The notes: generated by a model not told the origin, from the sequence alone. Shown: positions 26,784 to 37,739, counted from the stretch's first letter. The stretch: DNA of 64,000 nucleotides from Klebsiella sp. BIGb0138 (GCF_004342285.1 NZ_SMCV01000003.1:248001-312000), one strand, 5' to 3'. Numbers and translations are program-made.

Positions 26784-27410
26784 TCAGGAGTCATGATTAA
26801 CTAAGGGAGCCAGTCGGGTTGCCATCCAGTCGGCAATAAAAGGCTGGGCATCGCGATTAGGATGGATGCCATCATCCTGCATCCATTGGGGTTTCAGATA
26901 GACCTCCTCCATAAAAAAGGGCAGCAGAGGGATATCAAACTCCCTGGCGAGGGCCGGATACATCGCGCTAAAGGCTTCATTATAACGGCGCCCATAGTTC
27001 GCGGGCAGGCGAATTTGCATCAGTAACGGCTGAGCGTTGGCCGCTTTGATATCCTGAATAACGCTACGCAGGGTCTGCTCCGTTTGCTGCGGCGGGAAAC
27101 CGCGCAGCCCGTCGTTGCCGCCCAGCTCCACCAGTACCCAGCGCGGCTGATGCTGTTTGAGCAGCGCCGGCAGTCTTGCCAGCCCTTGCTGCGATGTGTC
27201 GCCGCTGATGCTGGCGTTGATAACCGGGGTTTTTGACTGCCACTTATCATTGAGTAGCGCGGGCCATGCGGCGTTGGCCGCCATCCGATAGCCGGCGCTC
27301 AGGCTATCGCCGAGAACTAACAGCTTGTCTGCCGCCATGGCACGGCAGGCAAAGAAAATCAGAAACAGGAAAGGCAAATGCCAGCGGAAAACATACTTGA
27401 AGTTCATCAT
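26784..27410 (-). CDS. tesA: periplasmic acyl-CoA thioesterase I / lysophospholipase L1 TesA
   Basis: 208-aa SGNH hydrolase exported by a signal peptide (MMNFKYVFRW ... CRAMA). The catalytic Ser lies in GDSLSAGY, block III in GGNDGL, and the Asp-His pair in DGIHPN. It cleaves long-chain acyl thioesters and lysophospholipids. The start at 27410 matches E. coli and overlaps ybbA divergently by 33 bp. Confidence 0.94.
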   Translation of the reverse strand: MMNFKYVFRWHLPFLFLIFFACRAMAADKLLVLGDSLSAGYRMAANAAWPALLNDKWQSKTPVINASISGDTSQQGLARLPALLKQHQPRWVLVELGGNDGLRGFPPQQTEQTLRSVIQDIKAANAQPLLMQIRLPANYGRRYNEAFSAMYPALAREFDIPLLPFFMEEVYLKPQWMQDDGIHPNRDAQPFIADWMATRLAPLVNHDS

Positions 27411-28064
27411 CTTAAGAAGTCCGTCGGTCAGGGAGAGCATCAGCTCTCCATCCTTACCGGAGTTGAGCTGGTTGTCAAACCGGCGCAGACCATCGCCCTG
27501 ATTGGCGAGTCGGGTTCCGGCAAGTCGACGCTGCTGGCCATTCTCGCCGGGCTGGACGACGGCAGCAGCGGCGAAGTCGCTTTACTCGGGCAGCCGTTGC
27601 ATAACATGGACGAAGAGGCGCGGGCGCGGCTGCGGGCGCAGCACGTCGGTTTCGTTTTCCAGTCATTTATGCTGATCCCGACCCTGAATGCCCTGGAGAA
27701 CGTCGAGCTTCCGGCGCTGCTCCGCGGCGAGACCGACAACCAAAGCCGGGGAAGCGCCCGGGCGCTGCTGGAGCAGCTGGGGCTGGGCAAACGGATTCAC
27801 CACCTGCCGGCGCAGCTTTCCGGCGGCGAGCAGCAGCGGGTGGCGCTGGCTCGCGCTTTTAACGGCCGGCCTGAACTGCTGTTTGCCGATGAACCGACCG
27901 GCAACCTTGACCGACACACCGGCGATAAAATCGCCGATCTGCTGTTCTCTCTCAATCGCGAACACGGCACCACGCTGATTCTGGTGACCCACGATCCGCT
28001 GCTGGCGGCGCGCTGCGACCGGCGCCTGCGGCTGGTGGACGGCCAGCTGCAGGAGGAAGCATGA
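27378..28064 (+). CDS. ybbA: ABC transporter ATP-binding protein YbbA
   Basis: 228-aa ATPase of the LolD/MacB class: Walker A GESGSGKSTLLA, Q-loop VFQSF, signature [15 protein letters not shown], Walker B LLFADEPTGNLD. It partners the permease YbbP. It overlaps ybbP by 4 bp (ATGA) and the start of tesA on the other strand. Confidence 0.93.
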   Translation: MPAENILEVHHLKKSVGQGEHQLSILTGVELVVKPAQTIALIGESGSGKSTLLAILAGLDDGSSGEVALLGQPLHNMDEEARARLRAQHVGFVFQSFMLIPTLNALENVELPALLRGETDNQSRGSARALLEQLGLGKRIHHLPAQLSGGEQQRVALARAFNGRPELLFADEPTGNLDRHTGDKIADLLFSLNREHGTTLILVTHDPLLAARCDRRLRLVDGQLQEEA

Positions 28065-30475
28065 TTGCCCGCTGGTTCTGGCGCGAATGGCGCTCGCCTT
28101 CGCTGCTGATCGTCTGGCTGGCGCTGAGCCTGGCGGTGGCCTGCGTGCTGGCGCTGGGGTCGATAAGCGATCGCATGGAAAAGGGGCTGAGCCAGCAGAG
28201 CCGCGAATTTATGGCCGGGGACCGGACGCTGCGCAGCTCGCGTGAGGTGCCCGCGGCGTGGATTGACGAAGCGCGTCGGCGCGGACTAACGGTCGGGGAG
28301 CAGCTGAATTTCGCCACCATGACCTTTGCCGGCGATACGCCACAGCTGGCGGACGTCAAGGCGGTTGACGATTCCTACCCGCTGTACGGCAAACTGGAAA
28401 CCCAGCCGCCGGGCTTAAAACCGCAGGCCGGGAGCGTGCTGCTGGCGCCGCGTCTGATGGCGCTGCTGAATTTAAAAACCGGCGATACCATTGACGTGGG
28501 CGATGCCAGATTGCGCATTGCCGGAGAAGTGACCCAGGAACCGGATGCCGGGTTTAACCCCTTCCAGATGGCGCCCCGGCTGATGATGAATACCGCCGAT
28601 GTCGCCAGAACGGGCGCGGTACAGCCCGGGAGTCGGGTCTCCTGGCGCTATAAGTTCGCCGGAACGGCGCCGCAGCTGGCGGCCTATGAGCAGTGGCTGT
28701 TGCCCAAACTGGGCCCGGAGCACCGTTGGATTGGTCTGGAGCAGGATGACAGCGCCTTAGGCAAATCGCTGGAGCGTTCGCAGCAGTTTTTACTGCTGTC
28801 CGCGCTGCTGACCCTGCTGCTGGCGGTCGCCGCGGTGGCGGTGGCGATGAGTCATTACTGCCGCAGCCGCTACGATCTGGTGGCGATCCTCAAAACGCTC
28901 GGCGCCGGGCGAGCGCAGCTGCGTAAGCTTATTGTCGGCCAGTGGCTGATGCTACTGACGCTGGCGGTGGTGGCCGGTGGGGCGATGGGCGCGGGGCTGG
29001 AGCAGATCCTGCTGGTGATGTTGAAACCGGTGCTGCCGGCCGCTCTGCCGCCTGCCAGCGGCTGGCCGTGGCTATGGGCCATCGGCGCGATGGTGGTCAT
29101 TTCACTGCTGGTGGGGCTGCGGCCCTATCGGCTGCTGCTGGCGACGCTGCCGCTGCGGGTACTGCGCCAGGATATCGTCGCCAACGTCTGGCCGCTGAAA
29201 TTCTATATTCCGCTGGTGTGCGGGGTGGTGGTACTGCTACTGGCCTGGCTGATGGGCGGCAGCCCGCTGCTGTGGGCGGTCCTGGCAGGGGCGGTGGTGC
29301 TGGCGCTGCTGTGCGGCCTGCTGGGGTGGGGTCTGCTGTGGGTGTTGAAGCGGGTGACGCTGAAAGCGCTGCCTTTGCGCCTCGCGGTGAACCGTCTGCT
29401 GCGTCAACCGTGGTCAACGCTAAGCCAGCTGGCGGCTTTCTCGCTGTCGTTTATGCTGTTAGCCTTACTGCTGGTCCTGCGTGGCGATCTGCTGGATCGC
29501 TGGCAGCAGCAGCTCCCGCCGGAAAGCCCCAACTACTTTCTGATTAATATTGCGCTGGATCAGGTTGCGCCGGTGAAAACCTTCCTCGCGGGGCACCAGG
29601 TGACGGCGAGCGAGTTTTACCCGATTGTTCGCGCCCGTCTGACGCAGATTAACGGTCAGGCGACGGAGGGGAGCAAGGACGAGGCGCTGAACCGTGAGCT
29701 GAACCTGACCTGGCGCAGCGAGCGGCCGGATCATAATCCGCTGGTGGCCGGAAGCTGGCCGCCGAAAGCCGGGGAGGTCTCTATTGAGGAAGGCCTGGCG
29801 CAGCGGCTGGGGATTAAGCCCGGAGATAGCGTGACCTTTACCGGCGATACCCAGGACTTCAGCGCCAAAGTCACCAGCGTGCGCAAGGTGGACTGGGAGA
29901 GCCTGCGGCCCAACTTCTTCTTTATCTTCCCGCCGAACGCGCTCGACGGGCAGCCGCAGAGCTGGCTGACCAGTTTCCGCTGGGATAATGGCAGTACGCT
30001 GCTGACGCAGCTTAACCGTGAATTCCCCACCGTCAGCCTGCTGGATATTGGGGCGATTCTTCGTCAGGTGGGCCAGGTATTAACCCAGGTCAGCCGGGCG
30101 CTGGAGGTGATGGTGGTGCTGGTGACCGCCTGCGGCATTTTGCTGCTGCTGGCTCAGGTTCAGGTCGGTATGCGTCAGCGTTATCAGGAGCTGGTGGTCT
30201 GGCGGACGCTGGGGGCCGGGAAATCACTACTGCGTACCACCCTGTGGGCCGAGTTCGCTCTGCTGGGCGTGGTTTCCGGGCTGGTAGCGGCGATAGGGGC
30301 GGAGGTGGCGCTGGCGATGCTGCAAACCAAAGTTTTTGATTTTCCGTGGACGCCGGACTGGCGACTGTGGGTGATGCTGCCGCTGTGCGGCGCCTTCCTG
30401 CTGTCATTATGCGGCGGCTGGCTGGGGCTGCGCCTATTGAAGGGCAAGGCGCTGTTTCGTCAATTCAGCCACTAG
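28061..30475 (+). CDS. ybbP: FtsX/MacB-type ABC permease YbbP
   Basis: 804-aa inner-membrane permease with two FtsX-like halves and large periplasmic domains, ten predicted helices. A conserved cytoplasmic stretch YDLVAILKTLGAGRAQLRK repeats later as YQELVVWRTLGAGKSLLRT. Length equals E. coli YbbP. With YbbA (and perhaps TesA nearby) it may act in envelope lipid handling (inference). A strong terminator follows. Confidence 0.92.
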   Translation: MIARWFWREWRSPSLLIVWLALSLAVACVLALGSISDRMEKGLSQQSREFMAGDRTLRSSREVPAAWIDEARRRGLTVGEQLNFATMTFAGDTPQLADVKAVDDSYPLYGKLETQPPGLKPQAGSVLLAPRLMALLNLKTGDTIDVGDARLRIAGEVTQEPDAGFNPFQMAPRLMMNTADVARTGAVQPGSRVSWRYKFAGTAPQLAAYEQWLLPKLGPEHRWIGLEQDDSALGKSLERSQQFLLLSALLTLLLAVAAVAVAMSHYCRSRYDLVAILKTLGAGRAQLRKLIVGQWLMLLTLAVVAGGAMGAGLEQILLVMLKPVLPAALPPASGWPWLWAIGAMVVISLLVGLRPYRLLLATLPLRVLRQDIVANVWPLKFYIPLVCGVVVLLLAWLMGGSPLLWAVLAGAVVLALLCGLLGWGLLWVLKRVTLKALPLRLAVNRLLRQPWSTLSQLAAFSLSFMLLALLLVLRGDLLDRWQQQLPPESPNYFLINIALDQVAPVKTFLAGHQVTASEFYPIVRARLTQINGQATEGSKDEALNRELNLTWRSERPDHNPLVAGSWPPKAGEVSIEEGLAQRLGIKPGDSVTFTGDTQDFSAKVTSVRKVDWESLRPNFFFIFPPNALDGQPQSWLTSFRWDNGSTLLTQLNREFPTVSLLDIGAILRQVGQVLTQVSRALEVMVVLVTACGILLLLAQVQVGMRQRYQELVVWRTLGAGKSLLRTTLWAEFALLGVVSGLVAAIGAEVALAMLQTKVFDFPWTPDWRLWVMLPLCGAFLLSLCGGWLGLRLLKGKALFRQFSH

Positions 30476-30495
30476 CTATTTTGCATTTTGATGAC

Positions 30496-30526
30496 GCGCC
30501 GGTGAAATCACCGGCGCTTTTTTTTT
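30496..30526 (+). terminator. rho-independent terminator after ybbP
   Basis: A perfect 10-bp stem (GCGCCGGTGA / TCACCGGCGC) is followed by nine T residues. Confidence 0.92.
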
Positions 30527-30656
30527 AAGCGCACAAAATGATAAGTTGCTGATTTTTAAGAGCACTAAACATTAAAAAACCGACAACACGGCGAATCAAA
30601 TCGCAGTTAATATTCAACCAGGAATTATAAGGTTGCTTATTACTCGAGGAGAAAGC

Positions 30657-31802
30657 ATGGCACATAAAATAAAAGCGCTGGCGATGACGATCGGCGCGAC
30701 CCTGGCGTTAACCTCTTTCGCATCCCAGGCTGAGATCACGCTGCTGAAACAAGACCCGCAGGCCGGGGATCCGTTGAGCCGCCTGAATTTCACCGTCGGC
30801 GGGAGTATTCGTCCACAGTTCAACATGATGTCCGGTGACGGTGACAAAGGTTCTTATAAGCGTAATGGCTTCGATGGCGGCACCCGTTTCCGCTTCGCCG
30901 CGGATTATTATCTGTTTGATGATATTAGCTGGATCAGCTATTACGAGCTGGGGGTGAATATTCCGGCGCTGTTTGACTGGGATAACCACTATGCGGAAGG
31001 CGCCAATAATACCTCGCGCCGTATGCTCTATACCGGGCTGAAGAGCGACACCTGGGGGACCTTAACCTACGGTCAGCAAAACAGTATCTACTACGACGTG
31101 GTCGGGGTGAAAACCGATATCTGGGATTACGACATGGTCGCCCAGGCGCCGGGCAACGGGATTAACGGCGACTACGATGGTTCGTATCGCTCTCGTAATA
31201 TGCTGAAATATAAGAAAACCGTTGGCGATGTCGATCTTTATGCCTCTTATCTGTTCGAGGATAGCGAATATCTGCCGGGTAATGGCCTGCGCTATAAGCG
31301 TAAAGGCGGCGGTTCGGTGGGCGCGGATTACCACATCACCAGAGATCTGACCTGGGGTACCGCGTGGAACTACACCCGTGCCGAAATGCGCGATCCGTCA
31401 AGCGCGGATAATAAATCCTACGATCAGAATATCGTGGGTACGGCGCTAAGCTGGACGCCGGATAACTGGACCTTCTCCTTCGGCGGCGGCTGGTATCAGA
31501 ACTTCCTGACCACCAAAAAAGCCGACGTCGACAACTACTTCGCCGGAGATGCCTGGGGGATTGAGTACTTCGCCGGGTATACCTTCCCGGTTGGTCAGTA
31601 CGCGGTTAAATCTGTTCAGCCGTACTTTATGGGCGATCGCCTGGAGTACGTGAATGGCCGCAACTATCAGCGAATTGATAACGGTCTGGGGATTAGCTTC
31701 CAGCTGGATTATGGTTTCCGCGTCGATTACGAGCACGTCTTTACCTCCAGCACCGACAACCTGGGCGATATGAATCTGGTGCGTCTGCGCTACGACTTCT
31801 AA
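30657..31802 (+). CDS. outer-membrane porin
   Basis: 381-aa beta-barrel protein with a signal peptide ending SFASQA, alternating aromatic strands, and a C-terminal Phe (RLRYDF) as needed for BAM-mediated assembly. Motifs such as DTWGTLTYGQQNS recall trimeric general porins. It is neither OmpC/OmpF nor the chitoporin by my reading, and I do not recognise its specific name. GAGGAG precedes the ATG. It stands alone between the ybbP terminator and selU, where E. coli K-12 has an rhs element. Confidence 0.78.
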   Translation: MAHKIKALAMTIGATLALTSFASQAEITLLKQDPQAGDPLSRLNFTVGGSIRPQFNMMSGDGDKGSYKRNGFDGGTRFRFAADYYLFDDISWISYYELGVNIPALFDWDNHYAEGANNTSRRMLYTGLKSDTWGTLTYGQQNSIYYDVVGVKTDIWDYDMVAQAPGNGINGDYDGSYRSRNMLKYKKTVGDVDLYASYLFEDSEYLPGNGLRYKRKGGGSVGADYHITRDLTWGTAWNYTRAEMRDPSSADNKSYDQNIVGTALSWTPDNWTFSFGGGWYQNFLTTKKADVDNYFAGDAWGIEYFAGYTFPVGQYAVKSVQPYFMGDRLEYVNGRNYQRIDNGLGISFQLDYGFRVDYEHVFTSSTDNLGDMNLVRLRYDF

Positions 31803-31832
31803 GCCATCACCCTCAGCGCAGCGCGATGCCGT

Positions 31833-31920
31833 TTATCCCCGGTTCGCGCTGCGCTTAGCCGGGTTACAAGAACGACGGCTTAAGAGGTAGCCCGGCAAGG
31901 CGTAAACCGCGGCCCGGGAG
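31833..31920. repeat. REP-like palindromes after the porin gene
   Basis: Two GC-rich hairpin units (CCCCGGTTCGCGCTGCGC...GCCGGG and GTAGCCCGGCAAGGCG...GGCCCGGG) lie between the porin and selU 3' ends. Confidence 0.5.
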
Positions 31921-31927
31921 CAGCAGG

Positions 31928-33004
31928 TCAGCGCGCCAGCCAGGAGGCGACGTCGTACCAGGTACCGCGGAAGATGATTTTGTCCGCTTTTTTACTGAGC
32001 TGATAGCGGTACATCGGATCGTAATATTCTTGCAACAGCGGAATCAGCCAGCTGAAATGAGCTTCGCTACTGGCGTTGCGCAACTGTTTCGCCAGCGCGT
32101 CGTCGAGCAGGGCGGTGAGCTGGGCAAAACGCTGTAGTCCCAGGCGACGGCGAATGGCGAACAGGCCGTGATGCAGATATTCGCTGTATTCCTGCCAGCC
32201 TTTCTCCTCGCCATAAGCGGCGATAAAGTCGCGGTGCATACGTTCAAAATACTCTTCCCGCAGGCGTTCCAGACGGATAGCAAACGGGTCTTCGACCACC
32301 GCCAGCGGCGATTGCGCCATTCGCTGACGCAGACATTCCGGCAGATGATTCGCGCCGATCGTATGCCCTTCATCTTCCAGCACCCAGCGGCTGTGCTGCC
32401 GCGCTTTTTTTAGCATCGCCACGGCCAGGTGGTTTTCAAATGTTGCCTGCGCGTGCTGTTCGCGCAACGTGCGGCCAAACGATGAACCGCGATGGTGGGC
32501 GAGGCCTTCCAGATCGATCCCATCGGCACGTGAACAGACCAGCTGGGTTTTACCGTTGCCGGTGCAGCCGCCGATCAGCACGATCGGCCGCTGGACCAGC
32601 TCTTCGGTGAGTTGCATGGCGGCCTGGCGCAGCGCTTTATAGCCGCCGACGATCGGCGGGTAATCGATGCCGGATTCGCGCAGCCATTGCTGCACGATGT
32701 GGGAACGCTGGCCGCCGCGCGCGCAGCACAGATAGCCCTGAGGATAGCGTAGGCAGGCTTCACGCCATGCCGCGATGCGGCTGTCCCGCAGTTCGCCGTT
32801 CACCAACCGATGGCCCAGCGCTAAAGCCGCTTCAGCTCCCTGGCGTTTATAGCAGATACCGACGGCTGCGCGTTCCTCATCATTCATCAGCGGTAGGTTA
32901 AGCGCTGCGGGGAGCGCGCTTTGGCGGAATTCGACCGGGGCGCGGACGTCAATGAGTGGCGTATCCGCCGTGAGAATGGTGCGGTAATCCGTCCCATTTG
33001 TCAT
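31928..33004 (-). CDS. selU: tRNA 2-selenouridine synthase SelU/MnmH
   Basis: 358-aa enzyme that geranylates and then selenates 2-thiouridine at the wobble position of tRNAs for Lys, Glu and Gln. An N-terminal rhodanese domain carries the catalytic Cys in CCARGGQRS (around residue 95). A P-loop domain with GGCTGNGKT follows. AGGATG precedes the ATG. Confidence 0.93.
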   Translation of the reverse strand: MTNGTDYRTILTADTPLIDVRAPVEFRQSALPAALNLPLMNDEERAAVGICYKRQGAEAALALGHRLVNGELRDSRIAAWREACLRYPQGYLCCARGGQRSHIVQQWLRESGIDYPPIVGGYKALRQAAMQLTEELVQRPIVLIGGCTGNGKTQLVCSRADGIDLEGLAHHRGSSFGRTLREQHAQATFENHLAVAMLKKARQHSRWVLEDEGHTIGANHLPECLRQRMAQSPLAVVEDPFAIRLERLREEYFERMHRDFIAAYGEEKGWQEYSEYLHHGLFAIRRRLGLQRFAQLTALLDDALAKQLRNASSEAHFSWLIPLLQEYYDPMYRYQLSKKADKIIFRGTWYDVASWLAR

Positions 33005-33183
33005 GGGTCATCCTTCTGAAGTCAAACGGAATGCATCTTTAAAGCGAGAAAATCTTTAAAGCAAGGAGGGGATTCTACGCGCCTGAATGTATGCCGGGGA
33101 AGGGGGAAGATCAATTCCCCGGCAAATAGCCGTTCGCATGCAGGCTGCAGATGCGCTGGCGGCGGTTCTGCAACCTGAATGGG

Positions 33184-34260
33184 TCAGGAGAGAGAGGTCA
33201 ACTGAGATTGTGCCCAGAAAACACCGCTGGCGTACTCGGGCGGCAGTAAGGGTTTCAACGCTTCCAGCGTCGCGCTCAGGCGGTCGGTATCGCTATCGGT
33301 CAGGTTCAGGTGACCCACTTTGCGCCCCGGACGTACCTCTTTATCGTACCAGTGCAGATGTACCAGCGGCAGCTTCAGCCAGTCGTAATTAAGCCCGGTG
33401 CCGATCAGGTTGATCATCACCGACGGGCTGTTTACCACCGGCGGCGGCAGCGGTAATCCGACGATCGCCCGCAGATGTAGCTCGAACTGGCTGATGGAGG
33501 CGCCGTTCTGCGTCCAGTGGCCGCTGTTATGCACGCGCGGCGCCAGCTCGTTAATCAGCAGGCCGTCGGCGGTGACGAAACACTCCATCGCCATCACGCC
33601 GACGTAGTTCAGCTCGTTCATAATCGCTGAAAGCATGTTTTCAGCCTGATCCTGCTGGCGGGCATTGGCCTGCGGGAAGGCGACGCTGGCGCGCAGAATA
33701 CCGTCCTGATGCAGATTGCGGGTCAGCGGATAGAATACCGTGCTGCCATCCCGCGCGCGGGCGCCAACCAGCGAGACTTCGGCAGAAAAGTTGATACCCT
33801 GCTCAACGATACATTCGCCGTAGTTATCATCTGGCAGCTGGGCGATGTCGCTTTCAGCCAGGCGCCATTGGCCACGACCGTCGTAACCGCCGACGCGGCG
33901 TTTCACGATGGCCAGCTCGCCGAGACGCGCGAATATCGCCGGCCACTCATTTTTATCCGCCAGCAGCTGCCACGGCGCGGTGGCGAGCCCCAGCTTGTCG
34001 AACAGCTGCTTTTGCGTCAGACGATCGGCAATAATCGGGAATACGTCGCGGTTAACAAACGCCGGATGGCGCGCCAGCTCGCGGGTGAGCGCCGTTTCCG
34101 GCCAGCGTTCGATTTCTGCGGTGATCACGCTTTGCTGAAACGGCACCGCTTCAGGATCGGCCTCAAGGCCGACCGGCCAGACGGCGATACCCAGCGGTTC
34201 GCCGGCCTGACGCAGCATACGGCCTAACTGGCCGTTGCCGAGGATGCAGACCTGCTTCAT
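33184..34260 (-). CDS. purK: N5-carboxyaminoimidazole ribonucleotide synthase PurK
   Basis: 358-aa ATP-grasp enzyme converting AIR, bicarbonate and ATP to N5-CAIR in purine synthesis. It begins [16 protein letters not shown], with the ATP-grasp motif [10 protein letters not shown] and the C-terminal [12 protein letters not shown]. The ATG overlaps the purE stop (ATGA), so the two are translationally coupled. Confidence 0.96.
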   Translation of the reverse strand: MKQVCILGNGQLGRMLRQAGEPLGIAVWPVGLEADPEAVPFQQSVITAEIERWPETALTRELARHPAFVNRDVFPIIADRLTQKQLFDKLGLATAPWQLLADKNEWPAIFARLGELAIVKRRVGGYDGRGQWRLAESDIAQLPDDNYGECIVEQGINFSAEVSLVGARARDGSTVFYPLTRNLHQDGILRASVAFPQANARQQDQAENMLSAIMNELNYVGVMAMECFVTADGLLINELAPRVHNSGHWTQNGASISQFELHLRAIVGLPLPPPVVNSPSVMINLIGTGLNYDWLKLPLVHLHWYDKEVRPGRKVGHLNLTDSDTDRLSATLEALKPLLPPEYASGVFWAQSQLTSLS

Positions 34261-34766
34261 GCCGCACCCCGCGGGTCCGGATTCTCCAGCACTTCATCGG
34301 TCTGGGCCTGACGCCAGGCGTGCAGGCGCTGATGCAGTTCAGCATCGTGCTGAGCCAGAATCTGCGCCGCCAGCAGGGCCGCGTTGGCGGCACCGGCTTT
34401 GCCGATGGCCAGCGTGCCGACCGGGATCCCGCGCGGCATCTGGACGATGGAGTAAAGACTGTCTACGCCGCTTAACGCCGCGCTTTGTACCGGAACGCCT
34501 AAGATCGGCACCAGCGTTTTCGCCGCAATCATGCCCGGCAGATGCGCCGCGCCGCCCGCGCCGGCAATAATCACCTGATAACCGTTGCTTTCCGCGCCTT
34601 CGGCGAAGCTGAACAGTTTATCGGGCGTGCGGTGTGCGGAGACCACTTCAACATGGTACGGCACGTTCAGGGCATCAAGGATTTCTGCGGTAAACTGCAT
34701 GGTAGCCCAGTCGCTTTTGGACCCCATCACGATGGCGATACGCGCCGAATTATTGCGGGAAGACAT
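34257..34766 (-). CDS. purE: N5-CAIR mutase PurE
   Basis: 169-aa class I PurE. It moves the carboxyl group of N5-CAIR to give CAIR. The signature [12 protein letters not shown] and the catalytic-His segment [11 protein letters not shown] are present, as are [10 protein letters not shown] and the later [11 protein letters not shown]. Controlled by the PurR box 73 bp upstream. Confidence 0.97.
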   Translation of the reverse strand: MSSRNNSARIAIVMGSKSDWATMQFTAEILDALNVPYHVEVVSAHRTPDKLFSFAEGAESNGYQVIIAGAGGAAHLPGMIAAKTLVPILGVPVQSAALSGVDSLYSIVQMPRGIPVGTLAIGKAGAANAALLAAQILAQHDAELHQRLHAWRQAQTDEVLENPDPRGAA

Positions 34767-34838
34767 GCGTCTTAAAACTCCTGTGGGTGTGCTTCACACT
34801 GCTTTAGAGGCCACAGAGAATAACATGATCTTCTGGCA

Positions 34839-34854
34839 AGGAAAACGGTTGCGT
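34839..34854 (-). promoter_or_regulatory. PurR operator of purEK
   Basis: On the minus strand ACGCAACCGTTTTCCT. This matches the PurR consensus ACGCAAACGTTTNCNT and, from memory, is identical to the E. coli purE operator. Confidence 0.9.
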
Positions 34855-34885
34855 CACCTGAGATAAGGTGAAAAAACGCGGAAAA

Positions 34886-35608
34886 TTACCACGGGAAAGG
34901 AATCAGTTCGACGTCGTCTTTGCTGACTTTGACCATTGAGCCTTCGCTGTGCCACGCCCCGAGGACCACGCGAAAAGCGGGTTCGCCGTTGGCGTTTAAT
35001 GAATGGATGGCAGGGCGATGGGTATGGCCATGAATCAACCATTGCACCCGATGTTTTTCCATGACATTAACCACGGCCTGCGGATTAACATCCATAATCG
35101 CCATCGACTTGCTGCTGTTGGCCGCCTTGCTGTCGGCGCGCATTCTCGCGGCAATGCGACGGCGAATAAACAGCGGCAGGGCAAGGAACAGACGTTGAAT
35201 CCACGGCGTATGCACTTTGGCGCGAAAGGCCAGATAGCCGGCATCATCGGTGCAGAGCGTGTCGCCATGCATAATCAGTACCCGGCGACCGTACAGCTCG
35301 AGCACCTTTTCTTCCGCCAGCAGCGTCATACCGCAGGCGCGGGCAAAGCGCTGGCCTATGAGAAAATCACGGTTACCGTGAATGAAATAGCAGGGGACGC
35401 CCGAGCGGGTTAACTCGTTCAGCGCAGAGGCGATTTCCTGATGCAACGGGTTTGGGTCGTCATCGCCGATCCAGGCTTCAAACAGATCGCCGAGGATGTA
35501 CAGCGCATCGGCCTCGCGGGCTTCTCCACGCAAAAAGCGCAGAAAACCGGCGGTGATCGCCGGTTCTTCTGTTTGCAGATGCAAATCCGCAATAAAAAGT
35601 GTCGCCAC
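34886..35608 (-). CDS. lpxH: UDP-2,3-diacylglucosamine hydrolase LpxH
   Basis: 240-aa calcineurin-like manganese enzyme making lipid X in lipid A synthesis. Metal motifs: [29 protein letters not shown] and HGHTHRP. The start codon is GTG. It begins 3 bp after the ppiB stop, so coupling is likely. Confidence 0.96.
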   Translation of the reverse strand: MATLFIADLHLQTEEPAITAGFLRFLRGEAREADALYILGDLFEAWIGDDDPNPLHQEIASALNELTRSGVPCYFIHGNRDFLIGQRFARACGMTLLAEEKVLELYGRRVLIMHGDTLCTDDAGYLAFRAKVHTPWIQRLFLALPLFIRRRIAARMRADSKAANSSKSMAIMDVNPQAVVNVMEKHRVQWLIHGHTHRPAIHSLNANGEPAFRVVLGAWHSEGSMVKVSKDDVELIPFPW

Positions 35609-35611
35609 GAA

Positions 35612-36106
35612 TTACTCGCTGAGGGTGACGCTTTTGATCACAACGTCTTCTTTCGGCACATCCTGATGCATGCCGCTACGGCCGGTAGCAACCGCTTTGA
35701 TTTTGTCGACCACGTCCATGCCTTCAACAACTTCGGCAAATACGCAGTAGCCCCAACCCTGCAGGCTTTCGCCAGAGAAGTTCAGGAAGTCGTTATCGAC
35801 AACGTTGATGAAGAACTGCGCGGTGGCGGAGTGAGGCGCCTGAGTACGGGCCATTGCCAGCGTACCGCGGGTGTTTTTCAGGCCGTTGTTGGCTTCGTTC
35901 TGAATCGGGGATTTGGTGGTTTTCTGCTCCATGCCCGGCTCAAAACCGCCGCCCTGGATCATGAACCCGTTGATAACACGGTGGAAAATGGTGTTGTCGT
36001 AGAAACCTTCGCGGCAGTAGTCCAGGAAGTTTTTAACTGTTTCCGGCGCTTTGTCGTCAAACGTTTTGATTACGATATCGCCATGATTAGTGTGGAAAGT
36101 AACCAT
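35612..36106 (-). CDS. ppiB: cytoplasmic peptidyl-prolyl isomerase B (cyclophilin)
   Basis: 164-aa cyclophilin, all catalytic-domain: [13 protein letters not shown] contains the active-site Arg, and [18 protein letters not shown] and [10 protein letters not shown] follow. The ATG at 36106 has AGGAT upstream and gives the E. coli length; an upstream ATG at 36160 is rejected. Divergent from cysS. Confidence 0.96.
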   Translation of the reverse strand: MVTFHTNHGDIVIKTFDDKAPETVKNFLDYCREGFYDNTIFHRVINGFMIQGGGFEPGMEQKTTKSPIQNEANNGLKNTRGTLAMARTQAPHSATAQFFINVVDNDFLNFSGESLQGWGYCVFAEVVEGMDVVDKIKAVATGRSGMHQDVPKEDVVIKSVTLSE

Positions 36107-36278
36107 TTTTGCATCCTGTTCCGATAATTGTGGTGCTAAACCCAAAGTTGGGCGTGACATAAGGGGCTGTTATAGCATAACCGCAGGGTTCGATCACCTT
36201 GCATTGTGTGCTGCTTCGGGGTTGAATTAAGGTTAGAATACGCGACCTATATCCACACACGTCTACACGGAATCTTCG

Positions 36279-37664
36279 ATGTTAAAAATTTTTAATACAC
36301 TGACGCGCCAAAAAGAAGAGTTTAAACCTATCCATGCCGGGGAAGTGGGCATGTACGTGTGTGGTATTACCGTTTACGATCTCTGTCATATCGGCCATGG
36401 CCGTACTTTCGTCTCTTTCGACGTCGTTGCCCGCTATCTGCGTTTTCTCGGCTATAAGCTGAAGTATGTCCGCAACATTACCGACATCGACGATAAAATC
36501 ATTAAGCGCGCTAATGAGAACGGTGAAAGCTTTGTCGCGCTGGTCGATCGCATGATTGCCGAAATGCATCATGACTTCGATGCGCTGAATATTCTGCGCC
36601 CGGACCTCGAACCGCGCGCGACGCACCATATTCCGGAGATTATTGAGATTACCGAACAGCTGATTGCGCGCGGCCACGCGTACGTGGCGGACAACGGCGA
36701 CGTGATGTTCTCGGTCCCGACCGATCCGAACTACGGTCAGCTGTCGCGCCAGGATCTGGACCAGCTGCAGGCCGGCGCGCGCGTTGACGTCGTCGACGTA
36801 AAGCGTAACCCGATGGATTTTGTGCTGTGGAAAATGTCGAAAGAGGGGGAGCCGAGCTGGCCTTCTCCGTGGGGCAACGGGCGCCCGGGTTGGCACATTG
36901 AATGTTCGGCGATGAACTGCAAACAGCTGGGTAACCATTTTGATATTCACGGCGGCGGTTCGGACCTGATGTTCCCGCATCACGAAAACGAGATTGCCCA
37001 GTCCACCTGCGCGCACGATGGCGAATATGTGAACTACTGGATGCACTCCGGCATGGTGATGGTTGATCGCGAGAAGATGTCGAAATCGCTGGGCAACTTC
37101 TTTACCGTGCGTGACGTGCTGCAGTACTACGATGCAGAGACTATCCGCTACTTCCTGATGTCCGGCCATTATCGTAGCCAACTGAACTACAGTGAAGAAA
37201 ACCTCAAGCAGGCGCGCTCTGCCCTCGAACGTCTGTACACTGCGCTGCGTGGGACCGACAAATCAGCGGCGCCAGCCGGCGGCGAAGCTTTTGAAGCGCG
37301 CTTTGTTGAAGCGATGGATGACGATTTCAATACCCCGGAAGCCTATTCCGTGCTGTTCGATATGGCGCGTGAAGTCAACCGTCTGAAGACGGAAGATGTC
37401 GCCGCCGCCAACGCCATGGCGGCGCACATGCGCAAACTCTCCGGCGTGCTGGGGCTGCTGGAGCAGGAACCGGATGCGTTCCTGCAAAGCGGTGCGCAGG
37501 CGGATGATGGCGAAGTGGCAGCAATCGAAGCTCTGATTCAGCAGCGTCTGGATGCGCGTAAAGCGAAGGACTGGGCGGCGGCAGATGCCGCGCGCGACCG
37601 TCTGAACGAGATGGGGATTGTGCTGGAAGACGGCCCGCAGGGAACCACCTGGCGCCGTAAGTAA
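36279..37664 (+). CDS. cysS: cysteinyl-tRNA synthetase
   Basis: 461-aa class I synthetase. Zn-site Cys residues are in YVCGITVYD and HIECSAMNC, and HHENEIAQS completes the site. The HIGH motif appears as HIGHGRTF and the KMSKS motif as KMSKSLGNF. It is transcribed away from ppiB and ends at a strong terminator. Confidence 0.98.
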   Translation: MLKIFNTLTRQKEEFKPIHAGEVGMYVCGITVYDLCHIGHGRTFVSFDVVARYLRFLGYKLKYVRNITDIDDKIIKRANENGESFVALVDRMIAEMHHDFDALNILRPDLEPRATHHIPEIIEITEQLIARGHAYVADNGDVMFSVPTDPNYGQLSRQDLDQLQAGARVDVVDVKRNPMDFVLWKMSKEGEPSWPSPWGNGRPGWHIECSAMNCKQLGNHFDIHGGGSDLMFPHHENEIAQSTCAHDGEYVNYWMHSGMVMVDREKMSKSLGNFFTVRDVLQYYDAETIRYFLMSGHYRSQLNYSEENLKQARSALERLYTALRGTDKSAAPAGGEAFEARFVEAMDDDFNTPEAYSVLFDMAREVNRLKTEDVAAANAMAAHMRKLSGVLGLLEQEPDAFLQSGAQADDGEVAAIEALIQQRLDARKAKDWAAADAARDRLNEMGIVLEDGPQGTTWRRK

Positions 37665-37681
37665 GCGATAAGAAATGCCGG

Positions 37682-37735
37682 AGCCCGTACCCATTCTGCC
37701 ACTGATAGCGCTGTAGAATGGAACGGGCTTTTTTA
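37682..37735 (+). terminator. rho-independent terminator after cysS
   Basis: A long stem (AGCCCGTaccCATTCT ... AGAATGGaACGGGCT) is followed by seven T residues. It lies immediately before the convergent 3' end of the next gene. Confidence 0.88.
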
Positions 37736-37739
37736 TACC

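Noticed and set aside
36282..37181. 299-codon minus-strand frame over cysS
   Set aside because: Antisense of an essential conserved gene; composition not protein-like.
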